A stretch of 64,000 bases of DNA from the NCBI GenBank assembly GCA_021397835.1, contig JAJFZO010000609.1, positions 6,698,001 through 6,762,000 on the forward strand, read 5' to 3'. The notes beneath the pieces were generated by a model. That model made no database searches. It worked only from the letters and a program-made list of their open reading frames with translations, and was not told where the DNA came from. Positions 13,328 to 24,959 of the stretch are shown piece by piece. Both the position numbers and the translations under genes were made by a program. Source of the DNA: Moringa oleifera (lineage: Eukaryota; Streptophyta; Magnoliopsida; Brassicales; Moringaceae). Each line of letters starts with the position of its first letter. Within the stretch, counting starts at the first letter, position 1.

Positions 13328-14956
13328 TTTAAGCACCCTCACCTGAAATAATAAGTTGAATCTTTAGTCACTATATCCCATCATAGGCTAACCTCTTCAC
13401 TTTCTGAGGATGCCAACACACCACCTTTTGTATCACTATCTAAGCTAGCTCCCCACAATTAGATAACTCATGTTGACAATGCCCCTCATTCTTGTGGAAA
13501 AAAGTTAACAAATTGGATGAGGCAAATTGGCTAAAGTGATAATAAATAAGCTTGCCCCGAAAGTAGTGAAAAGCTTTCAAACATAAAGTTACGATGGCAC
13601 CACTAATCCTTAGGTGCCCATTGAAAGGTTTAAAGATGCCTTGTTATTATTGTACGCCACAGATGCAACATACTGCAATTTTTTTCCCATCTTTTTCATG
13701 GTAGACATCTTGGATTGTTATCATTCCCTAAACCCTAGGCGAAATGCTTCATTCCAAGAGTTCGTCACCCTCTTTATCATGAGATTTGCTAGTAAAATTA
13801 GTGAATAAAATAGGATAAATGACCTATGAGCTATCAAGCAGAACATGGATGAAAGGCTGCAGGAGTATATAAAAAGATTCTTTTGGGTGGCTCAATAAGT
13901 TCTCAACTTAAAAGATGAAGATACCATCTTAGCCTTGCTTGAAAGTTTATAGCCATTAGTTTTATTTTCGTTAGTGGTTGACAACAAGTCAAACTCATAT
14001 ATATTCTTATTAGACAAGGTCGAAAAAGCGACAAGGGTTGAGGAAGTCTTGAAGAAGAAAGAGGTCAAGATGGCTTGACTAAGCCAACTAGTAGCTTTGG
14101 CAATTAAAGTTAAAGCACCAACTCATGGTAAGGCATCTAAATTGCATGACAATAGATCTAGATCCAAAGGATAAGATAACAGAACCTACACCAACCTAAA
14201 TGCTAGCAAAAAGTAAGTTTTAATGGATATATATGATGGAAAGTGACTTAAATGGCCTTGACCTATGCGATCTAAAACTAGAAAGTAATCTAACAAATAT
14301 TACCACTTCTACTAAGATTATGAAAATGAAACAAAAAACTACCACTAACTAAAAAATGAGAACATAAACCTAAAAAAAGTAAGACATTTGTAGAGTTATG
14401 TGTGGATGCAAGGTAAAAGATGGGACTATAGCCCCTCAACTACCCCTAGACGTAAAAGTCGGAGCCTAATCAAAAGAACCCAACTTTTAAATGTGCTAAA
14501 GCCATTAGAAAATAACTAAATAGCCTCTTTACCACCCTTTATTATGAACCAGCTAACTGAAGTACTTGGCCCACAATTTCCTAGGAAGTTACCTGAATGA
14601 TTGATAATAGATGTGATCTTTGGAAAGCCTAAGTTTTAACTAGTTTCCAAGTCTCGTAAGCAGGAAACTAAAATCGAGATTATGAATGCAGTTAGTATGG
14701 ACCATCACTCGGTCATTATTTTCTTCAAGGCGAATACGGTAAGATTTTCTAAGCATAATAATGAGGTTTTAATCATTTCCATGTTGGTTGACATTTGCAT
14801 GGTGAAACAAGTGTTGGTAGATAGTGACATCTTGGCAAATATAATATTTTATAAGGTCCTCCATGGATGTAGTGCACTTGAAAAGACTTGCAGCCTTATT
14901 TAACATTCTGTATAGATTCTCTAGCGAATCAATTCACGTCGAGGGTCATCATTACT
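13328..14956 (+). pseudogene. Gypsy gag-protease tandem unit 2
   Basis: Second copy. The gag core is open at 13614-13808 (PIERFKDALLLLYATDA, then FQEFVTLFIMRFASK), and the protease core is open at 14682-14903 (MVKQVLVDSDILANII). By eye it is roughly 85-90% identical to units 1 and 3. The end point is estimated from where the repeat returns to the unit start. Confidence 0.8.
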
Positions 14957-16593
14957 CTTTAACTACCTCACTAGAATAATAAGCTGAGTCTTTAGTCATT
15001 AGATCCCATTATAGGTTGACCTCCTCACCTTATGAGGATGCTAACACATCATCCTTTATGTCACTACCTAAGCTGGCTCCCTACAATTGGACAACCCATG
15101 TTGACAATGCCCCTTATTCTTGTGGTAAAAAGTTAACAAATTGGATGACAAGTTTTAGCAAATAATACTGGAAATTGGCCAAAGTGATAATGAGCAAGCT
15201 TGCTCCGAAAGTGGTCAAGAGCCCTCAAACATAAAGTTACGATGACATCATTAATCCCTGGGTGGTCCTCAAAAGGTTTAAAGATGCCTTGTTGTCATTG
15301 TACACCATGGATGCAACACAATGCAATTTGTTTTCCATCTTTTTCATGGGAGACATCTTGGATTGTTATCATTTCCTAAAGCCTAGGTCAGTTACTTCAT
15401 TCCAAGAGTTCATCACCCTTCTTATCACCAGATTCGCTAGTAAAATCAGTGACTAAAAAAAGGATAAATGACTTATGCATTATCAAGTAGAACATGGATG
15501 AAAGACTGCAAGAGTATGTAAAAAGATTCTTTTGGGAGGCTTAACAAGTTCTCAACTTGAAAGATAAAGATGCCATCTCAGCCATGCTAGAAGTTTGTAA
15601 CCATTAATTTTCTTTTAGTTAATGGTTGATGACAAGTTGAAGTCATATGTATCCCTATTAGATAAGGTCGAACAAGCAACAAGGGTTAAGGAAGCCGTGA
15701 AGAAGAAAGAGGTCAAGGTGGCACTCTTAGCTCGACTGAGCCAACTAGTAGCTTTAACAATTAAAGTCCTACTCATGGTAAGGCATTTGAATTGCATGAC
15801 AATAGATCTAGATCTAAAGGATAAGACAACAGAATCTACATTGACCTAAATGCTAGCAAAAAGCAATTTGAATGGATATATATGATGGAAAGCTATTTAA
15901 ATGGCCCTGGCCCATGACCCATGTGATCTAAAACTAGAAAGTACCCTAACAGATATTACCACTTCCACTAAGATTATGACCATGACATGAAAGAATACCA
16001 TCAACTAAAAAAGAAGAACACAAACCTAATAAAAGTAAGACATTTATAGAATTATGTGTGGGTGCAAGGTAAAAGATGGGACCATAACCCCTCAACTACC
16101 CTAGACATAAAAGTCAAAGCCCAATCAAAAGAGTGGAGGGAACCCAACCTTTAAATGTGCTAAAGCCACTTGAAAATAATTAAATAGCCTCTTTAACACC
16201 TTTTACTACGAATCAGCTAACTAAAGCACTTGCTCCATAAGTACCCAGGAAAATCATTAGAAGGCCTAAGTTTTAACTAGTTTCTAAGTCTCGTAAGCAA
16301 AAAACTAAAGTTGAGATTATGAATACGATCGGCGTGGACTATCCCTAAGTCATTAATTTCTTAAAGGTAAACATGGTAAGACTTTCTATGCATAATAATG
16401 AGGCTTTAATCATCCCCATGTTGGTTGACAATTGCATAGTGAAACAAGTTTTGGTAAATAGTGTCATCTTGGTAAATATTATATTCTAAAGTCCTCACAT
16501 GGATGTGGTGCATCTAAGAAGATTTTCAGCCTTATCCAACATTTTTGTATAGATTATCTAGTAAATCAATTCATGTCAAGGGCATCATCACTC
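14957..16593 (+). pseudogene. Gypsy gag-protease tandem unit 3
   Basis: Third copy. The gag core is open at 15262-15456 (LKRFKDALLSLYTMDA). A Lys/Glu-rich piece is open at 15622-15849. Unlike units 1 and 2, this one continues into the second half of the protease (ITLPVTLTLKPYQTTELV at 16545-16739), so it is the copy joined to pol. The protease core reads VNSVILVNII, so the catalytic Asp position is changed (D to N). Confidence 0.8.
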
Positions 16594-17840
16594 TTCCAGT
16601 GACATTAACCTTGAAGCCCTACCAAACAACTGAGCTAGTAATATTTTTAGAAATAAACACCCCATCTACTTATAACTTTGTGCTAGGCAGATGTGTGCTC
16701 AATCTTTTTAGTGCTGGCGTGGCAACATACACTCTATAATTACATTTTTCCATCCTTGCTGATGTAAAAAAAGTTTAGGGAAACTTAGAAGTAGCTAAGC
16801 AATCTTATGTTAAAATAATTAAAAAGCAACAATAGAAAGCAGGCAGTTACTGCCTAAAAGATATTGATCTCAAGGAAACGGTGCAAAAAGGAGAGCTTAT
16901 AGAAAAGTTAGGCCTCATCACCATTGCCCCCATATAGGAAGTTTAGATCCAAAAGATGTTGCTACTAATGAAATGAGGAGGGCTAATTGACCACCTCATT
17001 GAAGACATTAATGTTTTAACTTAGCTTGTTATTGACATGCCAATTATCCATGCATATTACCCATTCCTTTAATTTTAATCCCTCTACAAAGCTTATCTAA
17101 TAGAAAAAGATAATTTTAGCACTTGAAAGACGTGAAAATCAAGGAAGAGGTACACAAACTACTTGAGGAACCTTCATTAAGGAATTTCGTTAAACTAACC
17201 TGTTGTCAAATGTGGTTATAATTAAAAATCTAAAATTGAAAGTGGCAGAAAAATGTTGATTTCATGGACCTTAACAAGGCTTACCTAAAGGATTCTTACC
17301 CACTACCTATAATTAATCAATTAGTATAGGAAATCATAGAACATTAGTTATTGAGTTTCATGGATGCTTCCTCTTGTTGCAATTAAACATCTATGAACTC
17401 GACAAACCATGAAAAAACCAAGTTTGCCAAATATCAGGGGCACTTTCTACTACAAAGCTATCACATTTAGTTTAAAAAACTCAGGGACCATATACTAAAG
17501 CTGGTTAATAAAGTCTTCCATAAATAGATTAAGAGGAATATGGTGGTCCACATGGATAACATGATTATCGAGAGTGAAATTAGGGCTATACACATAGTTG
17601 ATATTCATGAAATCAAAAGTTGCCAATTATACATTCAGAGTGGCGACTAATAAATTTTTAGGATATATGATCATTACCTGCAAGATTGAAACCAATCTAG
17701 AGAAAATCACAACAGTTCTAAACATACGTGTACCTAAAATGTCAAAAAAGTGCAATGTTTGACAAGAAGTCTCACTGTAGTGAGCAAGCTTATCACAAGA
17801 TCAAGTAAAAAGAGTGTTTCGTTGTTTAAAGTACTAAGGT
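16545..17840 (+). pseudogene. Gypsy protease tail and reverse transcriptase remnant
   Basis: The protease tail (ITLPVTLTLKPYQTTELV, then YNFVLGRCVLN) is open at 16545-16739. Reverse transcriptase follows with VDFMDLNKAYLKDSYPLP at about 17255-17310, LLSFMDASS at about 17350, and the catalytic box as MVVHMDNMIIES at about 17535-17575 (the family has VYVDDML). The box is MDNM rather than VDDM, and there are many stops, so it is inactive. Confidence 0.8.
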
Positions 17841-19020
17841 AACATAAGGGCTTTCATTAGTGACAAAGTGCTAGTAGGCTTTCAATCATGAAAAAGCATA
17901 CTTCATGACTTTGCCCCTCCTTTTTTAAGCCCATCTTGGATGAAAATTTGTTTGTTTATATGGCAATCTCAAAATAAGTTGTCAGCTTAGTATCAATTAG
18001 AGAAGAAGTTCTAGTTCAGAGACCTTTCTATTACACTAGTTGAGTGCTTTAAAGCCTAGAGATGGGATACAACACTATAGATGAGGTAGTAATCACGCTT
18101 TTAATGGTAGCTTGACGATTGTGCCCTTTTTTTTAGGCACACAAGATAATCATCCTAAAAAACCCACTATTAAGGCAAATCCTTTACCAGCAATAACACT
18201 TTAGGCTGTTTGGTTAATTGGTCCATTAAGTTAAGCAAATTCAACATAGAAATTCAATCAAGGCATGCAGTCAAGGCATAAATCTTGACAAACTTCTTGG
18301 TTGAAGGCAGTTTGATAATTAAGCTCCCTTAGCTCACTTTATGAAGCTAGACTTTATGGGTGGATGGTGTCTCAAAAAAAAAAAAAAAAAAGACTAATGA
18401 CACATAAATCTTCTGAAAAAGATCGAGGGATATCACAAATAAATATGCCTTCAAGGTCTAGTTTCTAGCTACGAACAATGAAGCTAAATAAAATACACTG
18501 CTTGTAAGGTTGAACCTTGCTAAAGATATAAATGTCAAGCAGTTAAGAATATACAATGATTTATAGCAAGTAGTCAAGCAAGTTAAAGCAGAATGTGAAG
18601 TCCAAGGTGACAACATGTTGAAATATGCAGAATGAGCTAAACATTCGAATGAACATCTTTGACAGTTGTGAGATAAAAGTAGGTTCTTAAATCTGGTAAC
18701 AAATATGCAAACTCTCATGCCAACCTAACTGGTGGGAGTCATCCACTCTACGAAAAGATATTTAAAGATGTCTTAATTTAGCCCTTTATTAAAACAGATG
18801 AAACGATGACCAAGTTCTTATCCTAAATTGAGCAAACCACATCCTAAAAAGAGCCATTTATATAGTACATCTAGGATGGAACCCTTCCCACAACCCTAAA
18901 GGGATCCTACAAGCTAAGGGCATAAATGAGAAAATTTACCATAATAGATGAGTATCTTTACATGCAGTCAGTCATAACTCCATATTTGTGCTCCATTTTT
19001 GTTCTTTAAAAAGTTCTAAA

Positions 19021-19558
19021 ATCTTGAGATCGAGATACTATTGGCCTGACTTAAAATGACAAGCAGAAGAATCCATTTGTAAATATGTTAATTGCTAACA
19101 ATACTCTAATGTGTACGATAACCAACAATGCCTCTGAGTTTCATCTTGAACCCTTTGTCGTTTGTCTAGTAAGGAAATCACGTCATAGGTCCCGTCACCC
19201 CAACCTAAAGGCAAAGAAAATTTGCAGTAATGACACTCGATTACTTTACCAAATGAGTTAAAGTGGAACCGCTAGCTCAAGTCATAGACTGGAAATATTA
19301 AGACTTTCTCTATGGGAATATCATTTGTAGATTTAGGATACCTTATGTCGTAATCTTTGAATGGAACCAAGTTCGAAGGGAAAGATTCATGTAACTTTGC
19401 CTTGAGGTTAAAATCCAATATAAGTATACTTCATGCGGTTATCCTTAAGGTGATAACCAGATAAAGGTCACCAGCAAAACTATTTTAAAGACCTTCAAAG
19501 TTTGCCTTGACTAATCCTATGTGTTTGAGTTACTAAACACAGCGTGAGCATACAAGAC
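19021..19558 (+). pseudogene. Gypsy integrase, N-terminal part, cut by copia insertion
   Basis: The zinc-binding and core regions are readable with frameshifts: RYYWPDLK at about 19034, CKYVNCQQYSN at about 19076-19110, KEITS-VPSPQPKGK (the GPLP-like box) at about 19170-19210, and LYGNIICRFRIPYVVIF at about 19309-19360. The sequence stops at 19558, exactly where the copia LTR begins, and resumes at 23814. Confidence 0.8.
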
Positions 19559-19844
19559 TACTGGCTTTTAAGAAGAATAATAAACAAAAAAAAGAGAACT
19601 CTTGAAGCTTGAAATTGCTTGCTTTACTTCATTGATGAAGGACTTATTTATAAGAAAAATAAAAACTTAGATTGAGCTTATCTACATATCTAAACTGAAG
19701 ATTCTTCCAATCTAAAATCAAGTTAAAGATTGTTCTTATCCAAAACTAATAGATTTTTCCAAAATTACTTGATAAAACAAAAGATTTGATCTCATTTGTT
19801 TTATCTTTACAAAAATTATGCAGTAAATATGCATCTTGTTAACA
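19559..19844 (-). repeat. 3' LTR of nested copia (286 bp)
   Basis: Left LTR on the plus strand. It matches 23523-23813 almost throughout, including GCTTGCTTTACTTCATTGAT and GCAGTAAATATGCATCTTG. Its outer terminal dinucleotide has mutated to TA. Confidence 0.92.
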
Positions 19845-20040
19845 CTCTTCCTTACTGTTTTTGCTGTAGATACCAATTTGTTTCCTTAGCAATTCAAATC
19901 GTAATCTCGACAGTCCCTTAGTTAAATATCAACAAGTTGAGCTTTTGTCTTGCAATGCACCAAGTAGACATCATGATTCTTTTAAACTTCCCTAACAAAG
20001 TAATATTTGATTTTAAAGTAATTTATCTTACCATGAAAAT

Positions 20041-21158
20041 CAGATTGTTTGATATTGCTATGGCAGCTTGATTATCAACAAAAATTCTTGTTGCACCTTT
20101 TTAGCAACTTTATAGTGTAATTCACTTGCACAATACATATACCCAGACAATAAACTTACAAAGAATATTATGTTAGGTCTTATTACTGTTAAATACATCA
20201 AACAGCCTATGATACTTCTATATAATCCCTCATTAACCTTTTCAGCATCATCATCTTTACTAAATTTTTTGTTTTGAGCCAAAAGAGTACATATTGACTT
20301 ACAGCCCTCCATGTTGAATTTCTTTGATACTTTTTTAGTATATTTTTGTTTCCCAATGAAGATTCCTTGTGGTGATTGTTGAATTTCCATTCCTAGAAAG
20401 AATGTCATCTCTTCGAGGTTAGCCATGTCAAAAGTTTGCATTACTTGAGCTTTAAATTGCTTCACCAATTTTGCATTGCTTCTTGTGAAAAGTAAAACAT
20501 TAACATATAATAAAACAATGATTAGATCTCCACTGGTAACTTTAATGTACAAAGTTGCTTCACTTAAGCTTTTATTAAAGCCGATCTTCTACAAGTGTAC
20601 CTCAATCCTATTGTATCATACTCTTAGAGTCTACTTCAATCCACACAATTCCTTCTTTAATAAATACACTTTCTCTGGATCTACAACAAAACCTTTAAGT
20701 TTTTTAATAAAAAATATTTCATCTAAATAACCGTTGAGAAATGCTGATTTTACATCGAGCTAGTAGATCTTTCACTATTTTTATGCTGTAAGTAGTAGAA
20801 GCAGTCTAATAGTTTTTAATCTTGCTACAGGTGCAAAATTATCAAAAAAATCTACGCCTGGCAATTTAGTATATCCGTTTATAACTAACCTGGCCTTGTA
20901 TTTGTTTATAGAACCATCAGCATTAAGTTTGGTTATATAAACCCATTTTACACCAATAGTAGTTCTATATAGTGGTCTATCCACTAGCTCCCAGGTTTGA
21001 TTCTTTTGAATCATTTTGATCTTCTTTTTCATTACTGCAATCCACTTTGAATCCTTAGTAGCTTCATTATACCCTGCAGATCCAAGCACAACCATGTTAC
21101 ATTTTTCATAAATTGTTATAAGTGATCTGGTACCTATTATAGGCTTATCGTCGATCAT
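20041..21158 (-). pseudogene. Copia-2 reverse transcriptase and RNase H
   Basis: The first RT part is open at 20781-21158 (NQTWELVDRP, then KWVYITKLNADGSINKYKAR and YTKLPGVDFFDNFAPVAR). The second part is open at 20058-20552 (LYVNVLLFTRSN, where copia has YVDDLL, then FFLGMEIQQSPQGIF). The RNase H box DNQAAIAISNN follows at about 20045-20080. The catalytic YVDD reads YVNV and there are frame breaks between the parts. Confidence 0.88.
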
Positions 21159-21167
21159 ATCTTTATC

Positions 21168-22004
21168 TTACAATTTTGGTTCATTTGTATAAACCTGTTC
21201 TGGTTCAGCTTTATCCCAATTCCATCTTGCAAGTTCATCAAATATGACATCCCTACTTATTATGATTTTTTCTATCAAAGGTTGATAAATTCTATAACCT
21301 TTGGTGAGATTACTATATCTAACAAAGACTCCATATTTTGTCTTTTGGTCTAACTTCTTCCTATTTATATTTGGAACATGAGTAAAACACAAGCTGCCAA
21401 AGATTTTGAGATTATGAACATAAGGTTTAAAACCATACCATGCTTCAAAAGGTGTTTTTCCTTTCAAAGTCTTAGTGGACAATCTGTTTAGCAGAAATAC
21501 GATAATATTGACAACTTCAGCCCATAATATCTTTAACATTTTCTTCTCAAATAGGAGAGATCTTTCCATGTCCATAATTATTCTATTTTTTCTCTTACTA
21601 ACTCCATTTTGTTGAGGAGTATAGGTTGCAGTAAGCTTATGTTCAATTCTAGCTGCTACATAAATCTCAGCAAATTTATTAGCAGTATATTCCTTCCCAT
21701 TGTCAAATTTAATCACTTTAATTTTGTAGCCAATTTGATTTTCAATCCATGCTTTAAACTTTCAGAAAACGTTAGTAACTTCAAACTTTTATTTGACAAA
21801 ATAAATCCAACACATTCTGCTAAAGTCATCATTGAAAATTATGAAATACTTGTTACTATTTAAGAATGCAGTTCTCATAGGTCCACGAACATCTATGTGG
21901 ATTAACTGAAGCTTCTCAACTGCTCTGCATGTAATTAATAGGAAATGGCAATCTGACTTACTTTCTAAGTTAATGTACTTTAAATAATGTTGCTCCTCTT
22001 GCAT
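21168..22004 (-). pseudogene. Copia-2 integrase
   Basis: The zinc-binding to core start is open at 21789-22004 (IHIDVRGPMRTAFLNSNKYF). The remaining core and C-terminal part is open at 21168-21716 (KFDNGKEYTANKF, then TPQQNGVSKRKNR with the catalytic Glu position apparently changed to Lys, FGSLCFTHVP, and GYRIYQPLIEKIIISRDV). One frame break separates them. Confidence 0.88.
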
Positions 22005-22089
22005 TGAATCTCATTTGTTGCACCAGATCATTTTTCTACATATAACTTAATCTAAAATAATGAAAATGCCCCATTTTCTTGTGCCATAA

Positions 22090-23280
22090 CTAAACTTGAT
22101 CCATAGCACATAGATATGCACTAGATCCACCCTTGTTCCAACTTATGCTAAAGCTTTTGTTGTTTATTTTCACAGAGAATAGCATTACACCATTTGAGTC
22201 AGCAATCAAACATATGTTATCCTTAAATACAACAGAATAACTTTTCTCAAGTAGTTGTCCCACACTTAACAAATTTTGATCAATTTCTGGAACAAGTAAT
22301 ACATCAGAGATTAACTTTCTACCTTCTAGGCCTTTTTTCTTTTTACTTTTCACCTTAATATACTGACCATCACCAACTTTAACTTTTGACACCTCTTATT
22401 TGTTTACTTCTTTGAAAAGAGACTCATCAAAAGACATGTGGTTTATGCATCCATTGTCTATAAGCAATCATCATTTAAACTACTACTAGAAAAAATAAGA
22501 TGCAACAAAAAGTTGCTCACCTTGTTGTTGATCTACCACTTGAGCTTGGTGTCCTTCTTTTTTTTTTTTTTTTTTTGCCTACTTTCTCCATATACCACAT
22601 TTGTTTGCATGCCCTGCATTGAATGTCAGGTTTAAACCAATAATATTTTGGTAGATGAGGAGTTTTTTAATAGTAAGGACATGGGTGTTTGCCCTTGCTG
22701 CCATAATTATTGTTATTTTCTGTTTTTGTAATTTTTCTTACCCCATTGTTTCTTCCTTTTGTTGTCATCTTGAGTTTGATCAATCTCTTTCACTTGGAAT
22801 GCTTCTTCAAGCATTTCTTCTTTTCTATAAGCTCTCATTTGTTCTTGAGCTTGCAATTCATTGATGAGCTCCATCAATGTTATTCTTGACAAATCTCTGG
22901 ACTCATCAAGTGAAGAGATTTTAGATTCAAATCTCTCAGGCAAGGTCACTAAAATCTTTTTCACCATCTTTTTATCAAAAAATTCTTCTCCTAACATTGT
23001 AATCTTATTAGCCAATGCCAATAATCAGTCTGTGTAATCTTTAAGTGCTTCGGCCTCCTTCATCCTTTGCATCTCGAATTCCCTTCTCAGGTTCAGGATC
23101 TATATTTGCTTTGTCCTTTCATTTCTCTAATATTATTCTTTTAATAGATCCTATGCCTGTTTTATTGTTTCATAGACTTTGATCTTCGTAAATATTGTAT
23201 TTGAAACTGCATAGTGAATACAAGTCTTAACCTTGTATCTCCTCTTCCTTTCTTCTCTGTTGTTCCTAAGTTGTGCCATT
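22090..23280 (-). pseudogene. Copia-2 gag and protease region
   Basis: Gag is open at 22713-23021 (LGEEFFDKKMVKKILVTLP, then RFESKISSLDESRDLS), with the upstream half in other frames to about 23280. The protease-to-GAG-pre-integrase region is open at 22090-22392 (LISDVLLVPEIDQNLLSVGQ). The zinc knuckle and protease active site fall between them in broken frames around a poly-T run near 22560. Confidence 0.8.
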
Positions 23281-23522
23281 GTTGGATCTTCTGGATCTGC
23301 ATCCATTAAATCCCAAGGTCACATGCTTGCAGGAAGGACTCCTTTTCCATCGCCCAAGCTTGATAATTTTCTCAAGTGAAAATTAAAGTAGACAAGAAAC
23401 TATTTCTTATCATATTGGATTTCAAGATGAAAACAAAGTGTTTGATTTACTTGGTTAAAACTTATTGGATTTCACTTTCACACTTCACAAGTCCCTTAAG
23501 AAAAAGAGCTCTGATACTAGTT

Positions 23523-23813
23523 TGTTGGCTTTTGAGAAAAAGAATAATAAATAAGAAAATAGAGAACTCTTAAAGCTTAAAATTGCTTGCTTTACTTCAT
23601 TGATGAAGGTCCTATTTATAAAAAAAATGAATAACTTAGATTAAGCTTATCTAAATATCTAAACAGAAAATTTTTCTTATCTAAAATCAAGTTAAAGATT
23701 GTTCTTATCCAAAACTAACAGATTTTTTCAAAACTACTTGATAAAATAAAAGATTTGATCTCATTTGTTTTGTCTTTTACTAAATCGTGCAGTAAATATG
23801 CATCTTGTTAACA
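23523..23813 (-). repeat. 5' LTR of nested copia (291 bp)
   Basis: Keeps the canonical ends TGTTGGC and GTTAACA. The tRNA-iMet-type primer-binding site lies immediately inside it at 23508-23519. Confidence 0.92.
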
Positions 23814-24250
23814 AAGACTACTCCTTGCACAGCTAGGGGGAAAACTTCATTTTGATTAACCTATGAATTAGTAGTGATTCTAGTCAAGATCAGTATGCGA
23901 GTTGTCAAAATTGTATAATCCAAGAAAAGGTAAAACAACAAGAATTTCACACCTAATTTAACTTGGTGGATGAGCTTGAAGATTACAGATGAGTAAAGAT
24001 GGCTATTGGTAAGGCCAAAGTTGCCGAGTCTATATAAAAAAGTCAAGTATCGTCACTTTAGTTCGCGTGATGAGCAGCTGCTAGGGCAACCCAATAATGC
24101 ATTATCAAATTCGCAGCTAACTGGGAAAGGCCCTAAAGAATTGTACAAGTTATGAGGTCAGGCACAAACACGTTCAAGACTATAAATGGCAAAGGTACCT
24201 AGGACTTAGCATGCCAAAAATTTGAAAAAGGTTCTACATATAGGCAAAAC
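23814..24250 (+). pseudogene. Gypsy integrase, C-terminal part, resuming after copia insertion
   Basis: It reads on from the target duplication as TPCTARGKTSF-LTYELVV (the family has TPHSATGETPFSLVYGTEAV). Further on come KVKYRHFSSRDEQLL, LTGKGPKELY and KVPRT-HAKNLKK. These match the integrase C-terminus of plant gypsy elements, confirming that the two sides of the copia were once one gene. Confidence 0.8.
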
Positions 24251-24959
24251 CATTGTTACTTAATTTCCAGTTTTATTTCTTTTTATTCCCTTTTTATTAT
24301 AGTCTTTAATTGTATTGCTTAATACATTGTTGTATGAGCATGGCTAATGAAACTTCAAAACATCATTCACATGAGTTTTAACATTGATAGGTGAAAGTAA
24401 CTAACTTTGAAATGTCGTCAAGCCTTGTGAGCAACTATACACGTCAAATGGTTTAGCTAAAAGTGACCAAGGATACATCTTCCAACTTATGGGCCAAGCC
24501 TCATATCCTACAAGCCCTATAAGACCGAGCCTACAAGTGCCAAGAAAAACATCTCTCAACTTATGAGTAGAACTTTGTGCCCTATAAGACCAAGCCTTAA
24601 GTGGCCAACAAAAAGAAAAAATCTTAGCACTGTGAAGAAAGTTTCTGGTTATCATCATAAAAGGGCTGATGAGTCTCCTTTGAAAAAGATTTTCCTACCC
24701 TTCTAAAATATGTCTATCAATGATTCATCGACTAATAAACAAGTTACTTTAGTTTTAAGCCTAGGCCTTGTTTAGCCTTAGGATGCTTATGCGTTATCTT
24801 CACTTGCAAAGCAAGAGTTAAGCGCAGAAGTTATCAGGTACAACATTAAAGTTAGTACATGTTATTTTTTTCTTATGTGTTAAACAAATTTCCTTTTTCA
24901 AGATATTTTTGTTTTGACTAGCCCTTGAGTTACTATGGTAGTCTTTGGCTTAAATTGTA

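Larger units (their letters stand above)
19559..23813 (-). mobile_element. Nested Ty1/copia retrotransposon with both LTRs, minus strand
   Basis: LTRs at 19559-19844 and 23523-23813, 5-bp target duplication AAGAC at 19554-19558 and 23814-23818, total 4255 bp. The LTR ends are TGTTGGC and GTTAACA (the left copy starts TACTGGC after mutation). On the minus strand the primer-binding site next to the 5' LTR (23508-23519) reads TAGTATCAGAGC, one base from the initiator tRNA-Met site usual in copia elements. A purine-rich tract (AAGGAAGAG) sits beside the 3' LTR at about 19845-19855. The domain order gag, protease, integrase, RT, RNase H is complete, but frames are broken. The LTRs differ at roughly one site in eight by eye, so the insertion is old. 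Confidence 0.92.
10905..24830 (+). mobile_element. Decayed Ty3/gypsy retrotransposon with triplicated gag region and nested copia insertion
   Basis: Order on the plus strand: 5' LTR, three tandem gag-protease units (11697-16593), protease tail (16545-16739), reverse transcriptase (about 17240-17840), RNase H/linker (to about 19020), integrase (19021-19558 and 23814-24250). All frames carry stops. The LTR-PBS look and the protease and integrase signatures fit the plant Tat/Athila side of gypsy. The 4.26-kb copia at 19559-23813 splits the integrase. The right end is unclear; the second gypsy remnant begins by about 24960 on the other strand. Confidence 0.85.
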
